64,000 bases of DNA from positions 425,814 through 489,813 of the forward strand of contig NZ_WJXZ01000001.1 of the NCBI RefSeq assembly GCF_009668025.1, written 5' to 3'. The notes under the pieces were generated by a model, which ran no database searches, was not told the DNA's origin, and saw only the letters and a program-made list of their open reading frames with translations. Shown here piece after piece: positions 30,875-39,831 of this stretch; the stretch's first letter is position 1; each line of letters begins with the position of its first letter. A program made the position numbers and the translations under genes. The DNA comes from Larkinella terrae (GTDB lineage Bacteria; Bacteroidota; Bacteroidia; Cytophagales; Spirosomataceae).

Positions 30875-31711
30875 TTAATTCGAACGGGAACGGTTTGATT
30901 CGGCCGCAACCCGGCCCGAGGTGTAGGTGTGCCGACTCCGCAACTCCCGTAGTTTCGCGTATTTCACCACCGGATACATCCCTGAAAACAGCGACCAGAT
31001 AAAACCGGGGTAGCCGTTGAGGAAATTGCGCTTGATCAGGTATTCTTTGATGAACGTAATCGGAAACCGGAAAATCATCTGGGTGATGAACCCCCGTTTT
31101 CCCCGGGCCTGCAGGTCGTGCGCTCCGGCGGTGGTGTAGCGATTGAACTTCTCGAAATACTCGTGAATGCTCCCGTAACTGTCGTGCAGCATGTGGTTCG
31201 TCAGCTTGCCAACGGTGCCGTTCAGCACCACGTCTTCGTGCACCCGGGCGGTGTTGTAGTTGCCAAACCGCTTGTCGAAAAGCCGCAGGTGGGGCATTTT
31301 GTATTCACCCCCGTACCGCATCAGCCGCCCCAGAAAAACCAGCGAGATCGGCACCTCGAACCCCCGGAAGGAAAGTCGACCGGTTTCCACTTCCGTGAGC
31401 CGAAGCTGGATTTCCGCCCGGAGTTCATCGGTCATGATTTCATCGGCGTCGACCACCAGCACCCAGTGGTTGCGGGCCTGGTTCACGGCAAATCCTTTCT
31501 GCGAACCGAAACCGTCGAAATCGCGGTGGAGCGTGCGACAACCGAATTCCCGGGCTATCGAGAGGGTTTCGTCGGCGCTGCCCGAATCGACCACCACAAT
31601 TTCGTCACACCAGGTTAACGCACTCAGCACGTCCGGCAAAATGCGGGCGGAGTTGAGCGTAATCATCACGGCACTGACGAAGGGCGGGCTGGGCACAGGC
31701 ATTGAAGACAT
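30875..31711 (-). CDS. Glycosyltransferase family 2 (KdtX/WaaE-like)
   Basis: 278 residues with a GT-A fold: 'V-S-A-V-M-I-T-L-N-S-A-R-I-L-P-D-V-L' at the start, D-x-D-type metal site 'V-V-D-A-D-E-I' (about 92-98) and an upstream 'V-V-D-S-G-S-A-D-E-T'. Residues 'R-V-H-E-D-V-V-L-N-G' (about 158-167) mark the KdtX/WaaE subgroup, which adds a hexose to the lipopolysaccharide inner core; C-terminal hydrophobic helices probably tether it to the inner membrane. It is transcribed singly. No other LPS genes are near. Confidence 0.78.
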   Translation of the reverse strand: MSSMPVPSPPFVSAVMITLNSARILPDVLSALTWCDEIVVVDSGSADETLSIAREFGCRTLHRDFDGFGSQKGFAVNQARNHWVLVVDADEIMTDELRAEIQLRLTEVETGRLSFRGFEVPISLVFLGRLMRYGGEYKMPHLRLFDKRFGNYNTARVHEDVVLNGTVGKLTNHMLHDSYGSIHEYFEKFNRYTTAGAHDLQARGKRGFITQMIFRFPITFIKEYLIKRNFLNGYPGFIWSLFSGMYPVVKYAKLRELRSRHTYTSGRVAAESNRSRSN

Positions 31712-31904
31712 AAAAGACTCTTTAAATCGAGATGGCGGTACAAATGACTGTTTTTCAATGCAAAAATCAAATTTTAGCAGATTTCCAAGAAGTTATTATT
31801 TCGTTATTTCAACAACTGTTTGATAGCTATGTAGTTATTCCATAAGCGGTTGGCGATTTACTTTCACCACACATTTTTTCGATTGCATTCCTCCGGTAAT
31901 CCGA

Positions 31905-31912
31905 TAACTTTG
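31905..31912 (+). promoter_or_regulatory. -7 box of the ribonucleotide reductase gene
   Basis: TAACTTTG is a perfect TAnnTTTG with a possible TTG -33 about 20 bases upstream (CGATTG). It is 56 bases before the nrdB start codon. No NrdR-type box was recognised in this 256-base leader. Confidence 0.55.
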
Positions 31913-31967
31913 TTAGCTCGCTTTTTAATTTTCTGCTCGTTACTCATACAAATAAGTCAATAAGCTC

Positions 31968-32957
31968 ATGGCTCAACCTGAAGCAATCGAACCGATCTTA
32001 CAAGATGATCCGCTCCGGTTCGTTCTTTTCCCTATCCGGCACCACGACATCTGGAAAATGTACAAACAGCACGAAGCGTCGTTCTGGACAGCGGAAGAAA
32101 TTGACCTCTCGCTCGACCAGCGCGACTGGGAAAATATGAACGACGGAGAGCGGCATTTCATCTCCAACGTCCTGGCTTTTTTTGCGGCTTCCGACGGTAT
32201 CGTCAACGAAAATCTGGCGGTCGGTTTTCTGTCGCAGGTGCAGTACGCGGAGGCCAAATGCTTCTACGGTTTTCAGATCATGATGGAAAACATCCACTCG
32301 GAAACCTATTCGCTGCTGATCGATACGTACATCAAAAATCCGGTCGAGAAAGATAAAATGCTCCGGGCGGTTGATACCATTCCGTGCGTGAAACGGAAAG
32401 CGGAGTGGGCCATGCGGTGGATAGAAAACGGCACGTTTGTAGAGCGTTTGCTGGCGTTCGCGGCTGTGGAAGGTATTTTCTTCTCCGGCTCATTCTGCTC
32501 GATTTTCTGGTTGAAAAAACGCGGTCTGATGCCCGGTCTGTCGTTCTCGAACGAGCTGATTTCGCGCGACGAAGGGCTGCACCGCGATTTTGCCTGCATG
32601 CTCTACACGGATCACATCAAGAACAAACTGCCGGAGTCGGAGGTGTACGCGATGATCAAAGATGCCGTCAGCATCGAGCAGGAATTCGTCAGCGAATCGC
32701 TGCCGGTTTCGCTCATCGGGATGAACGCCGATCTGATGAAGCAATACATCGAATTCGTGGCCGATCACCTGCTGGTTTCGCTTGGTTTGCAGAAGGTCTA
32801 TAACTCCACCAATCCGTTCGATTTCATGGATATGATTTCGCTGCAGGGCAAAACCAACTTCTTCGAAAAACGCGTGGGTGAATACCAGAAAGCGGGCGTC
32901 ATGTCGTCTACGAAAGAAAAAGAAGACCAGAAAATTACGTTCGACGCTGATTTTTAA
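31968..32957 (+). CDS. nrdB: Class I ribonucleotide reductase beta subunit
   Basis: 329 residues. The di-metal carboxylate site is complete: D46 in 'E-E-I-D-L-S', E107 and H110 in 'M-E-N-I-H-S', and the later E-x-x-x-x-H helices ('V-E-G-I-F-F-S', 'D-E-G-L-H-R-D'). Y114 aligns with the radical tyrosine Y122 of E. coli NrdB, so a tyrosyl radical (class Ia-type) is likely. The protein makes the radical used by NrdA to convert ribonucleotides to deoxyribonucleotides. The alpha subunit gene is not in the window. A strong terminator follows at 32,981. Cytoplasmic. Confidence 0.95.
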   Translation: MAQPEAIEPILQDDPLRFVLFPIRHHDIWKMYKQHEASFWTAEEIDLSLDQRDWENMNDGERHFISNVLAFFAASDGIVNENLAVGFLSQVQYAEAKCFYGFQIMMENIHSETYSLLIDTYIKNPVEKDKMLRAVDTIPCVKRKAEWAMRWIENGTFVERLLAFAAVEGIFFSGSFCSIFWLKKRGLMPGLSFSNELISRDEGLHRDFACMLYTDHIKNKLPESEVYAMIKDAVSIEQEFVSESLPVSLIGMNADLMKQYIEFVADHLLVSLGLQKVYNSTNPFDFMDMISLQGKTNFFEKRVGEYQKAGVMSSTKEKEDQKITFDADF

Positions 32958-32980
32958 CCGGTTATATAATCCATTACCAA

Positions 32981-33017
32981 ATGAGCCTGCCGGTTTTTCC
33001 GACAGGCTCATTTTTTT
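32981..33017 (+). terminator. Rho-independent terminator after nrdB
   Basis: ATGAGCCTG (32,981-32,989) pairs with CAGGCTCAT (33,003-33,011), with extra G-C pairs toward the T-rich loop, and is followed by six T (33,012-33,017). It lies 24 bases after the nrdB stop. Confidence 0.9.
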
Positions 33018-33122
33018 GGAAGGCGTTGGATTCCGTCAACCGGAATTGGCTCATTTACAATTTATCCCGATAGTTAGTACCTTAAAGGCCGAAAACCCGT
33101 CAATCTTTATCAAGTAACAACC

Positions 33123-35135
33123 ATGAAAATAGTAGGGTATTGCGCGCTGGTTCTGTTACTGGCAGGAGCCTGTCAGCACGTTTCGGAAACCAGACGGGTT
33201 GTCATCACCGGAATTGATACGACCCGAAAACCGGGGGATGATTTTTTCACGTACGTCAACGGCATCTGGTCCGATACCGCCCGTATACCGGCCAGTCAAA
33301 CCGGCGTCGGTTCATATTCTTTTCTGAATTACCCGCAGCGCATTCGGTTGCAGGGCATTCTGGACAGCCTTTCTGCCAGCCAGAATCCGGCCGGAAGCAT
33401 CGAACAAAAGGTGGGCGACTTTTACGCGTCCGGCATGGACACCGTCGCGATCAACAAACGCGGGTACGAACCCATCAAACCGGTGCTCGCCCGCATCGAT
33501 GCTTTGACCGATGTGCCTTCGCTGCTGAAGCTGGTGGCCGAAGAACAGAAAACCGGCGATGGTTCGCTGATCGGTTTTTCGGTTGGCCCCGACGACAAAC
33601 AGAGTACGATCAACATTGCGCAGTTTTACCAAACCGGAATCGGTTTGCCTGAAAGAGACTATTACTTCAAAACCGATTCCTCGACGCTTGCGATTCAAAA
33701 CGCGTATAAAAAATACCTCAGCCGCTTATTTGAGCTGACCGGGACGGATGCCACGACGGCGGAGAAAAATGCAGCTACTGCCTACGCCATTGAAAAACAG
33801 CTGGCCACCGCCCACCGGACGAATGTGGAGCTCCGGGATGTCAAGGCGAATTACAACAAGCTGGCGGTGGCGGTTCTGGCCAGAAAACACCCAACTCTCG
33901 GTTGGTCGAGCCTGTTAAACAACCTGGGCGTCAGGGCGGATTCCGTCAACGTCGGACAACCGGCGTATTACGACCAGTTGAATAAGCTGTTGAAATCGGT
34001 TTCCCTCAACGATTGGAAAGTGTATTTAAAAGCCCACGCGCTGACTAACTACGCGAATTTCCTGAGCCAGCCATTTGGCGATGCGGCTTTTGCGTACACG
34101 AAAATTCTGACCGGTCAGGCGGTGAAGAAACCGCGGGGCGAGGAAATGACGCAGGCGGTTGATAACTCGCTGGGCGAGGCCCTGGCTCAGGTGTACGTAA
34201 AAAAATATTTTCCGGAAACCGCCAGGAAACGAATGGCGGTTTTGGTCGACAACCTCAAGAAAGCTTTTGAAGCCCGCATCAGCCGTCTGAATTGGATGAG
34301 TGATTCCACCAAGGCCAAAGCGAAAGAAAAGCTACATGCGTTCACGGAAAAAATCGGTTATCCCGATAAATGGCGGGATTATTCGAAAGTGGACGTCAAA
34401 CGCGATGCTTATTTTGAAAACCGCCTGTCGGCCACAAAAAACGAATACCTCTACAACCTGGCGAAAGTCGGGCAGCGGGTCGACCGAACGGAATGGCTGA
34501 CGACTCCGCCCACGGTAACGGCGTACAACAATCCTCCGCTCAACGAAATCGTGTTTCCGGCGGGCATCCTGCAATCGCCCTATTTCGATGTGTACGCCGA
34601 TGATGCGCTGAACTACGGCGGCATCGGCATGGTGATCGGCCACGAAATAACGCACTCCTTCGACGATCAGGGCGCCCAGTACGACAAAGTGGGCAACGTC
34701 AAAAACTGGTGGAACAAAGCGGATTTTGCCAAATTCAAAGCGAAAACCCAGCAGGTCATCGATCAGTACAATTCGTTTACCGTTCTGGATTCCGTTCACG
34801 TCAAAGGTGCTTTGACCGTGGGGGAAAATACCGCCGATCTGGCCGGGGTTGCCATCGCGTACGATGCCTTTAAACTGACGGAACAGGGCAAAGACACCAC
34901 GAAACTGGACGGTTTTACGCCTGATCAGCGTTTCTTTATCTCGGTAGCCCGCATCTGGCGCGTCAAAACCCGGGATGAATATTTGCGCATGTACGTCAAC
35001 ACGAACCCGCACTCCCCGGCCAAGTGGCGGGTGAACGGCCCGTTGATGAACTTCACGCCGTTTTACAAAGCATTTCATGTGCAGCCGGGCGATAAAATGT
35101 ATAAACCCGAAAACGAACGGATAACGGTTTGGTAA
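33123..35135 (+). CDS. M13-family zinc endopeptidase (neprilysin-like) lipoprotein
   Basis: 670 residues. A lipobox, 'L-L-A-G-A-C', follows a short hydrophobic leader. The zinc site is H507-EIT-H511, with the third ligand E568 in 'G-E-N-T-A-D-L-A-G'; the flanking 'P-A-G-I-L-Q-S-P-Y-F' and 'G-A-L-T-V-G-E-N' motifs and the C-terminal 'N-P-H-S-P-A-K-W-R-V-N-G-P-L-M-N' are standard M13. Anchored in the outer membrane facing the periplasm or outside, it cuts small peptides. Length matches bacterial PepO-like enzymes. It is monocistronic; a GC-rich hairpin overlaps its stop codon. Confidence 0.92.
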   Translation: MKIVGYCALVLLLAGACQHVSETRRVVITGIDTTRKPGDDFFTYVNGIWSDTARIPASQTGVGSYSFLNYPQRIRLQGILDSLSASQNPAGSIEQKVGDFYASGMDTVAINKRGYEPIKPVLARIDALTDVPSLLKLVAEEQKTGDGSLIGFSVGPDDKQSTINIAQFYQTGIGLPERDYYFKTDSSTLAIQNAYKKYLSRLFELTGTDATTAEKNAATAYAIEKQLATAHRTNVELRDVKANYNKLAVAVLARKHPTLGWSSLLNNLGVRADSVNVGQPAYYDQLNKLLKSVSLNDWKVYLKAHALTNYANFLSQPFGDAAFAYTKILTGQAVKKPRGEEMTQAVDNSLGEALAQVYVKKYFPETARKRMAVLVDNLKKAFEARISRLNWMSDSTKAKAKEKLHAFTEKIGYPDKWRDYSKVDVKRDAYFENRLSATKNEYLYNLAKVGQRVDRTEWLTTPPTVTAYNNPPLNEIVFPAGILQSPYFDVYADDALNYGGIGMVIGHEITHSFDDQGAQYDKVGNVKNWWNKADFAKFKAKTQQVIDQYNSFTVLDSVHVKGALTVGENTADLAGVAIAYDAFKLTEQGKDTTKLDGFTPDQRFFISVARIWRVKTRDEYLRMYVNTNPHSPAKWRVNGPLMNFTPFYKAFHVQPGDKMYKPENERITVW

Positions 35136-35168
35136 GGGTGGGGATCGCTTATTTCCCCCACTTTTACC
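35131..35168 (+). terminator. Probable terminator overlapping the M13 stop codon
   Basis: GTGGGG (35,138-35,143) pairs with CCCCAC (35,156-35,161), with outer bases GGTAA/TTACC extending the stem into the stop codon. The T-run is short (TTTT), so the strength is moderate. Confidence 0.5.
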
Positions 35169-35317
35169 AAACCGTACCCCTGCCGATTGATCCCGTTTAA
35201 ATACCAATTCAACCGGCGAAACTTACCGTTCAGTCAAACCATCCTGCTTGCGCGTAGGGGTAAAGACCTCCTGCGCGGTCAATGCTGTACCTACCAACAG
35301 TAAACAACAAGCAGGAA

Positions 35318-37879
35318 ATGCATTCACGTTTTAATTCCCTCGTTCCCGGCTTCAGCCGGTTTTTTACGCTTACTCAGCTGATTCTTTCGGGATTGCTTCT
35401 GACGGGCCGTCCAACAACCGGCCAACCGGTTTCCGGTGCTCAAACGCTTTCGGGCCGCATCACCGAAACGCCGTCCGGAGTCGCCGTTCCTTTTGCTTCG
35501 GTCGCGGTGAAAGGCAAAGCCATTGGCACCGTGGCCGATGAAAATGGCCGGTTTACCCTAACGCTGACCCAGCGGGCCGACTCGCTGCTGGTTTCGGCGA
35601 TGGGTTACCAGCCAACCACCATAGCAATCAACCCCGCACAAACTCTTGAAATTGTGCTAAAACCGGCGGCAACGCAGTTGAATGAAGTCGTGATTCGGGC
35701 GGGCGAAAATCCGGCCTATCCAATCCTCCGCAACGTCCATGCACATCGGTTTAAGAATGATTTCCGGCAGACCGGGGCGTATGAATACCAGGCTTACAGC
35801 CAGCTTTCCATCAGCATCAGCCAGATGGCCGAACAGTTCCGCCAGCGAAAACCGGTGCAGGCCATTCTGCGGGCCATCGAGCAGAAACAAGGCGGAAAAC
35901 CGTCGGCTAACGTGCCCATCTTTTTCTCGGAAACCGTTTCGCAGCTCTACGCCCGGCGCCAGCCGGAACGCCAGAAGGAGCAAATTCTGAAAACCAACAT
36001 CAGCAGCGCCGGTTTGACCGACGACAGTTTCATTGCGCTCTTTACGGGGGCCGGTTTTAACACGCTCAATTTTTACCAGAACACCGTCAGTCTGTTCAAA
36101 AAAGAGTTTGTGTCGCCCCTGGCCGGGCACGGACGAACGGCCTACACCTATTTTCTGGCCGATACCGCGCTGGTCGGACTGCATCCCTGCTACGTCATCG
36201 ACTTTGATCCCAAAAACGAGCGTGATCTGGTATTTAAAGGAAAAATATGGATCGACACGCTCAGCTATGCCCTCGTACAGATAGAAGCGCAGGTGGGCGC
36301 GGCCGCCAATGTCAATTTCATCAAAGCGATTGCCATTCAGCAGACGTACGAAACCGCCAGCGACACCTCAACTGTCTGGTTTCCGGAAGTTACCCGCCTG
36401 ACAATTCAGGCGAGCGAAATCGTCCGGAACACGTTCGGCGCCACGGTAGAATACCTCACCACGGTTCGCCAGCCACGGCTGGGAAATCCCCGACCCACCG
36501 ATTTTTTTGACAGCGAGGTGCAGCTGGCCGAGGATGCCAAAGCGGCTTCGGCGGAATACTGGCAGGCCCAACGGCAGAGCGTACCCGAAACCGCAGCCAG
36601 CGAGGAGACGCGCGCGCTGCTGGACACGGTGCGAAACCTGCCGGTTTTCAAATTCGTCCGGCGGTCGGGCCAGTTTGTGCTCAACGGCGGCTATGCACCA
36701 CTCACCAAAGGCGTCGATATCGGATCGGTTTTTTCGCTCTGGGCCTATAACCGGATCGAAGGACACCGCCTGCGGCTGGGACTACAGACCAACAATGACT
36801 TCAGCCGCAACTGGCAACTGTCGGCGTACGGGGCCTACGGAACCCGCGATCAGGTCTGGAAGATGGGCGGAGAAATCAATTTCGTACCCACCCGCCACCC
36901 GCTGACCCTGATTACGTTAAAGAGCAGCTACGACCTGGAACAACTCGGTTTTCGGACGGAGGATCTGGCCGACAATCCGTTTCTGCGGACCACCAGCCGG
37001 TTTAGTCAATACCGACACGCGTACTACCAGAACGAAACGAGTTTGTCCGTTCAACGCGATTGGAGCGCCGATTTCATCCAGACCGCCGGTATTCGCTACC
37101 GTCACATCGACCCGCTTTTCCCTTTTGCTTTCCGCCCATCTCTTCAGGATACGCAGCAAACGGCGCTCAGTTCCAGCTTCTGGGGCACTGAAGCCTTTCT
37201 GGAACTGCGGTATGTCCCGGGCCGGATTCCCAGCCGTCGGGTTACAAAACGCCGGATTCAGCGCCGGGCCACCGAAACCGCTCCAATCATCAGCCTCCGC
37301 TACACCTACGGCACGGCCGCTTTCGACGGTGGTTCGTTCGGCGGGTACCACAAATGGCAGTTTCAGCTGGATCATACGCTGCGGTGGGGGTTGTTCGGGC
37401 GGACGCAGTTCACCGTTCAGGCCGGTTTTACGCCCTCCACCCTGCCCTATCCGCTGTTGCAGGTCCACGTCGGCAACCAGTCGCCGTTTTACAACCGCAA
37501 CGCGTTTAACCTCATGAATTACGCCGAGTTTGTCAGTGACCGGTACGCATCGGTTTCGCTGGAACACAAATTCGAGGGTTTGCTCACCAACCGGGTGCCG
37601 CTGATCCGGCGGCTGGGCTGGCGCAGCTTCGTCAATTCTCGGGTGTTATGGGGGAGTTTAAGCCCGGAAAACCGCAACCTGATGGCCACGCACGATGCCT
37701 CCGGCCGGGCGCTGGCCCCGATTTATTCGCTCCAGCGTGATCCGTACGTGGAGGTCGGCTACGGTTTCGAGAATATTTTCAAACTGGTTCGCGTGGAAGG
37801 GATTCACCGGCTGACCTACCGGCAACATCCGAATGTGACGCCGTTTGCCGTTAAGGTATCGTTCCAGTTGGGTCTGTAA
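35318..37879 (+). CDS. DUF5686 outer-membrane protein with carboxypeptidase-like N-domain
   Basis: 853 residues from 35,318 (the frame opens 12 codons earlier). A signal peptide precedes a carboxypeptidase-like regulatory domain (about 45-130, 'G-R-I-T-E-T-P-S-G-V-A-V-P-F-A-S-V'). The middle has the DUF5686 pattern ('Y-P-I-L-R-N-V-H-A-H-R' and following helices), and the C-terminal third consists of alternating aromatic strands, consistent with an outer-membrane barrel; the last residues 'F-A-V-K-V-S-F-Q-L-G-L' fit a barrel C-terminus. The role of DUF5686 proteins is unknown. The gene lies between peptidase and reductase genes without obvious functional link. Confidence 0.85.
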   Translation: MHSRFNSLVPGFSRFFTLTQLILSGLLLTGRPTTGQPVSGAQTLSGRITETPSGVAVPFASVAVKGKAIGTVADENGRFTLTLTQRADSLLVSAMGYQPTTIAINPAQTLEIVLKPAATQLNEVVIRAGENPAYPILRNVHAHRFKNDFRQTGAYEYQAYSQLSISISQMAEQFRQRKPVQAILRAIEQKQGGKPSANVPIFFSETVSQLYARRQPERQKEQILKTNISSAGLTDDSFIALFTGAGFNTLNFYQNTVSLFKKEFVSPLAGHGRTAYTYFLADTALVGLHPCYVIDFDPKNERDLVFKGKIWIDTLSYALVQIEAQVGAAANVNFIKAIAIQQTYETASDTSTVWFPEVTRLTIQASEIVRNTFGATVEYLTTVRQPRLGNPRPTDFFDSEVQLAEDAKAASAEYWQAQRQSVPETAASEETRALLDTVRNLPVFKFVRRSGQFVLNGGYAPLTKGVDIGSVFSLWAYNRIEGHRLRLGLQTNNDFSRNWQLSAYGAYGTRDQVWKMGGEINFVPTRHPLTLITLKSSYDLEQLGFRTEDLADNPFLRTTSRFSQYRHAYYQNETSLSVQRDWSADFIQTAGIRYRHIDPLFPFAFRPSLQDTQQTALSSSFWGTEAFLELRYVPGRIPSRRVTKRRIQRRATETAPIISLRYTYGTAAFDGGSFGGYHKWQFQLDHTLRWGLFGRTQFTVQAGFTPSTLPYPLLQVHVGNQSPFYNRNAFNLMNYAEFVSDRYASVSLEHKFEGLLTNRVPLIRRLGWRSFVNSRVLWGSLSPENRNLMATHDASGRALAPIYSLQRDPYVEVGYGFENIFKLVRVEGIHRLTYRQHPNVTPFAVKVSFQLGL

Positions 37880-37967
37880 ATCCGTATATATTGACACGAG
37901 AAGCATAGATTTTGTTACGTCTCCGGCTGGGTAATTGGCGACTTTTGTACCTGTAAAAAGCAATCGT

Positions 37968-38867
37968 ATGAAAATCATTGTCACAGGTTCATTAGGACAC
38001 ATTAGTAAACCGCTCACCGAAGAGCTGGTACAAAAAGGACACGACGTAACGGTCATCAGCAGCAATCCGGAGAAACGGGATGCGATTCAGGCCATGGGCG
38101 CGACGGCGGCAATTGGCTCCGTTAAAGATGCCGGTTTTCTGGCCGGGGCGTTTAAAGGGGCCGATGCGGTCTACACGATGGTGCCACCGGTAAGTTACTT
38201 TGATCCCAATCTGGACCCGATTCCTTATTTCCGGGCAATCGGCACCAATTACGCGGAAGCCATTCGCCAAACCGGCGTAAAACGGGTGGTGAATTTAAGC
38301 AGTTGGGGCGCCCATCTGGATCACGGGAACGGCGGAATTGCGGGCGCTCACCACCTGGAACAGATCCTGAACGAACTTCCCGACGAGGTAAGCCTGACGC
38401 ACCTTCGCCCGACTTCGTTTTACTACAATCTTTTTAGTTTTATCCCGGCCATCAAAACCGCCGGGATCATGGCGGCCAATTACGGTGGGGAAGACCGCAC
38501 TGTCCTGGTAGCGCCGTCGGATATTGCCGCGGTCGTGGCCGAAGAACTGGAAACCCCGGCCGTGGGGCGCTCCGTGCGGTATGTGGCCAGCGACGAGCTG
38601 ACCTGTAACGAAGTAGCCCGGATTTTAGGCGAAGCCATCGGCCAGCCGGATTTGCAGTGGATCGTGGTCCCGGCCGAACAGGTGCTGAGCCGCCTGGAAA
38701 CCGCTGGCATGCCCCCGCGCATGGCCCGAAGTCTGGTGGAATTGCAGGCCGGACATCACAGCGGCCTCATTGCGGAAGATTATTACCAAAACCGGCCGGC
38801 CGTGTTGGGCAAGGTGAAAACAACGGAATTTGCCCGGGAATTTGCGGCCGCATTTCATCAGAAATAA
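37968..38867 (+). CDS. NmrA-type NAD(P)-binding reductase
   Basis: 299 residues from the ATG at 37,968. The Rossmann motif 'V-T-G-S-L-G-H-I-S-K' is near the N-terminus; the SDR catalytic Tyr-x-x-x-Lys is not evident, as in NmrA/quinone-oxidoreductase-like atypical SDRs ('S-S-W-G-A-H-L' in its place). Such proteins sense or reduce quinones or act as NADP sensors. It is followed after 12 bases by an AraC regulator, which probably forms one unit with it. Confidence 0.8.
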   Translation: MKIIVTGSLGHISKPLTEELVQKGHDVTVISSNPEKRDAIQAMGATAAIGSVKDAGFLAGAFKGADAVYTMVPPVSYFDPNLDPIPYFRAIGTNYAEAIRQTGVKRVVNLSSWGAHLDHGNGGIAGAHHLEQILNELPDEVSLTHLRPTSFYYNLFSFIPAIKTAGIMAANYGGEDRTVLVAPSDIAAVVAEELETPAVGRSVRYVASDELTCNEVARILGEAIGQPDLQWIVVPAEQVLSRLETAGMPPRMARSLVELQAGHHSGLIAEDYYQNRPAVLGKVKTTEFAREFAAAFHQK

Positions 38868-38879
38868 GGATATTGCAGG

Positions 38880-39800
38880 ATGATAAACCAGCCGCCCCAT
38901 CACATCCGCACCATCAGCGAGTTCCACCAGTTCCGGCAATTGCCCGGACCGGCGCATCCGCTGGTTAGCGTGGTCCAGTTTGAGCAGATGCGCGAAATGG
39001 CCCCCAATCGCCCCCGGAGTTGGGTGCTGGATTTTTACGCCATTGCGCTGAAACGGAACTTTGGTGCCAAATTAAAGTACGGCCAGCAGGTCTACGATTT
39101 CGACGAGGGCATCATGACCTTCATGGCACCGGGCCAGAAAATCGGCATCGAAGCGGGGTCGGATGAGCCGCTGGAGCATTCGGGATGGTTACTGATTTTT
39201 CATCCCGACTTCCTGTGGCACACCCCGCTCGCGACAACGATCAGGCAGTACGAGTTCTTCGATTACGCGGTGAATGAAGCCCTGTTTCTTTCCGAACCGG
39301 AAGAAACCATCATTACCGGTATCATGCAGAACATCCGCCAGGAATACCACACCCACATCGACCGGTTTACCCAAAACATCATTATTGGGCAGCTGGAGGT
39401 ACTGCTGAACTACGCCCAGCGGTTTTATCAGCGTCAATTTACAACCCGTAAAATCAGCTCCCACGACATTCTGACCCGGCTCGAAGACCTGCTGACGGAC
39501 CGGTTTAAAAGCGACGCAGTGGCCAAAAATGGGCTACCAACGGTTTTGGACATTGCCGAAGCCCTGAACGTTTCGCCCAATTACCTGAGCGGTTTGCTGA
39601 AAACCCTGACGGGAAAAAGCACGCAGCAGCACCTGCACGATCGGATCATTGCGAAAGCCAAGGAAAAACTTTCCGGCACGAATTTATCGGTGAGCGAAAT
39701 TGCGTATGAACTCGGTTTTGATTACCCGCAGACGTTCAGTAAACTGTTTAAAGCCAACACCCAGTTGTCGCCGGTTGAATTTCGCCAGTCCTTTAATTGA
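38880..39800 (+). CDS. AraC-family transcriptional regulator
   Basis: 306 residues. The N-terminal cupin-like sensor (about 30-180) includes 'A-I-A-L-K-R-N-F-G-A-K-L-K-Y-G-Q-Q-V-Y-D-F'. The C-terminal double HTH (about 205-305) shows 'D-I-A-E-A-L-N-V-S-P-N-Y-L-S-G-L-L-K' and 'S-V-S-E-I-A-Y-E-L-G-F-D-Y-P-Q-T-F-S-K-L-F-K'. This Bacteroidota subgroup is often next to NAD(P)-dependent reductases, as here. It likely activates or represses the upstream reductase gene. Cytoplasmic. Confidence 0.9.
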   Translation: MINQPPHHIRTISEFHQFRQLPGPAHPLVSVVQFEQMREMAPNRPRSWVLDFYAIALKRNFGAKLKYGQQVYDFDEGIMTFMAPGQKIGIEAGSDEPLEHSGWLLIFHPDFLWHTPLATTIRQYEFFDYAVNEALFLSEPEETIITGIMQNIRQEYHTHIDRFTQNIIIGQLEVLLNYAQRFYQRQFTTRKISSHDILTRLEDLLTDRFKSDAVAKNGLPTVLDIAEALNVSPNYLSGLLKTLTGKSTQQHLHDRIIAKAKEKLSGTNLSVSEIAYELGFDYPQTFSKLFKANTQLSPVEFRQSFN

Positions 39801-39831
39801 GAAAACCGACGAAAACCGGTTGCGCCCGAAC

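Noticed and set aside
34332-35207. 291-residue open frame on the minus strand
   Set aside because: Antisense to the M13 peptidase; basic, motif-free translation.
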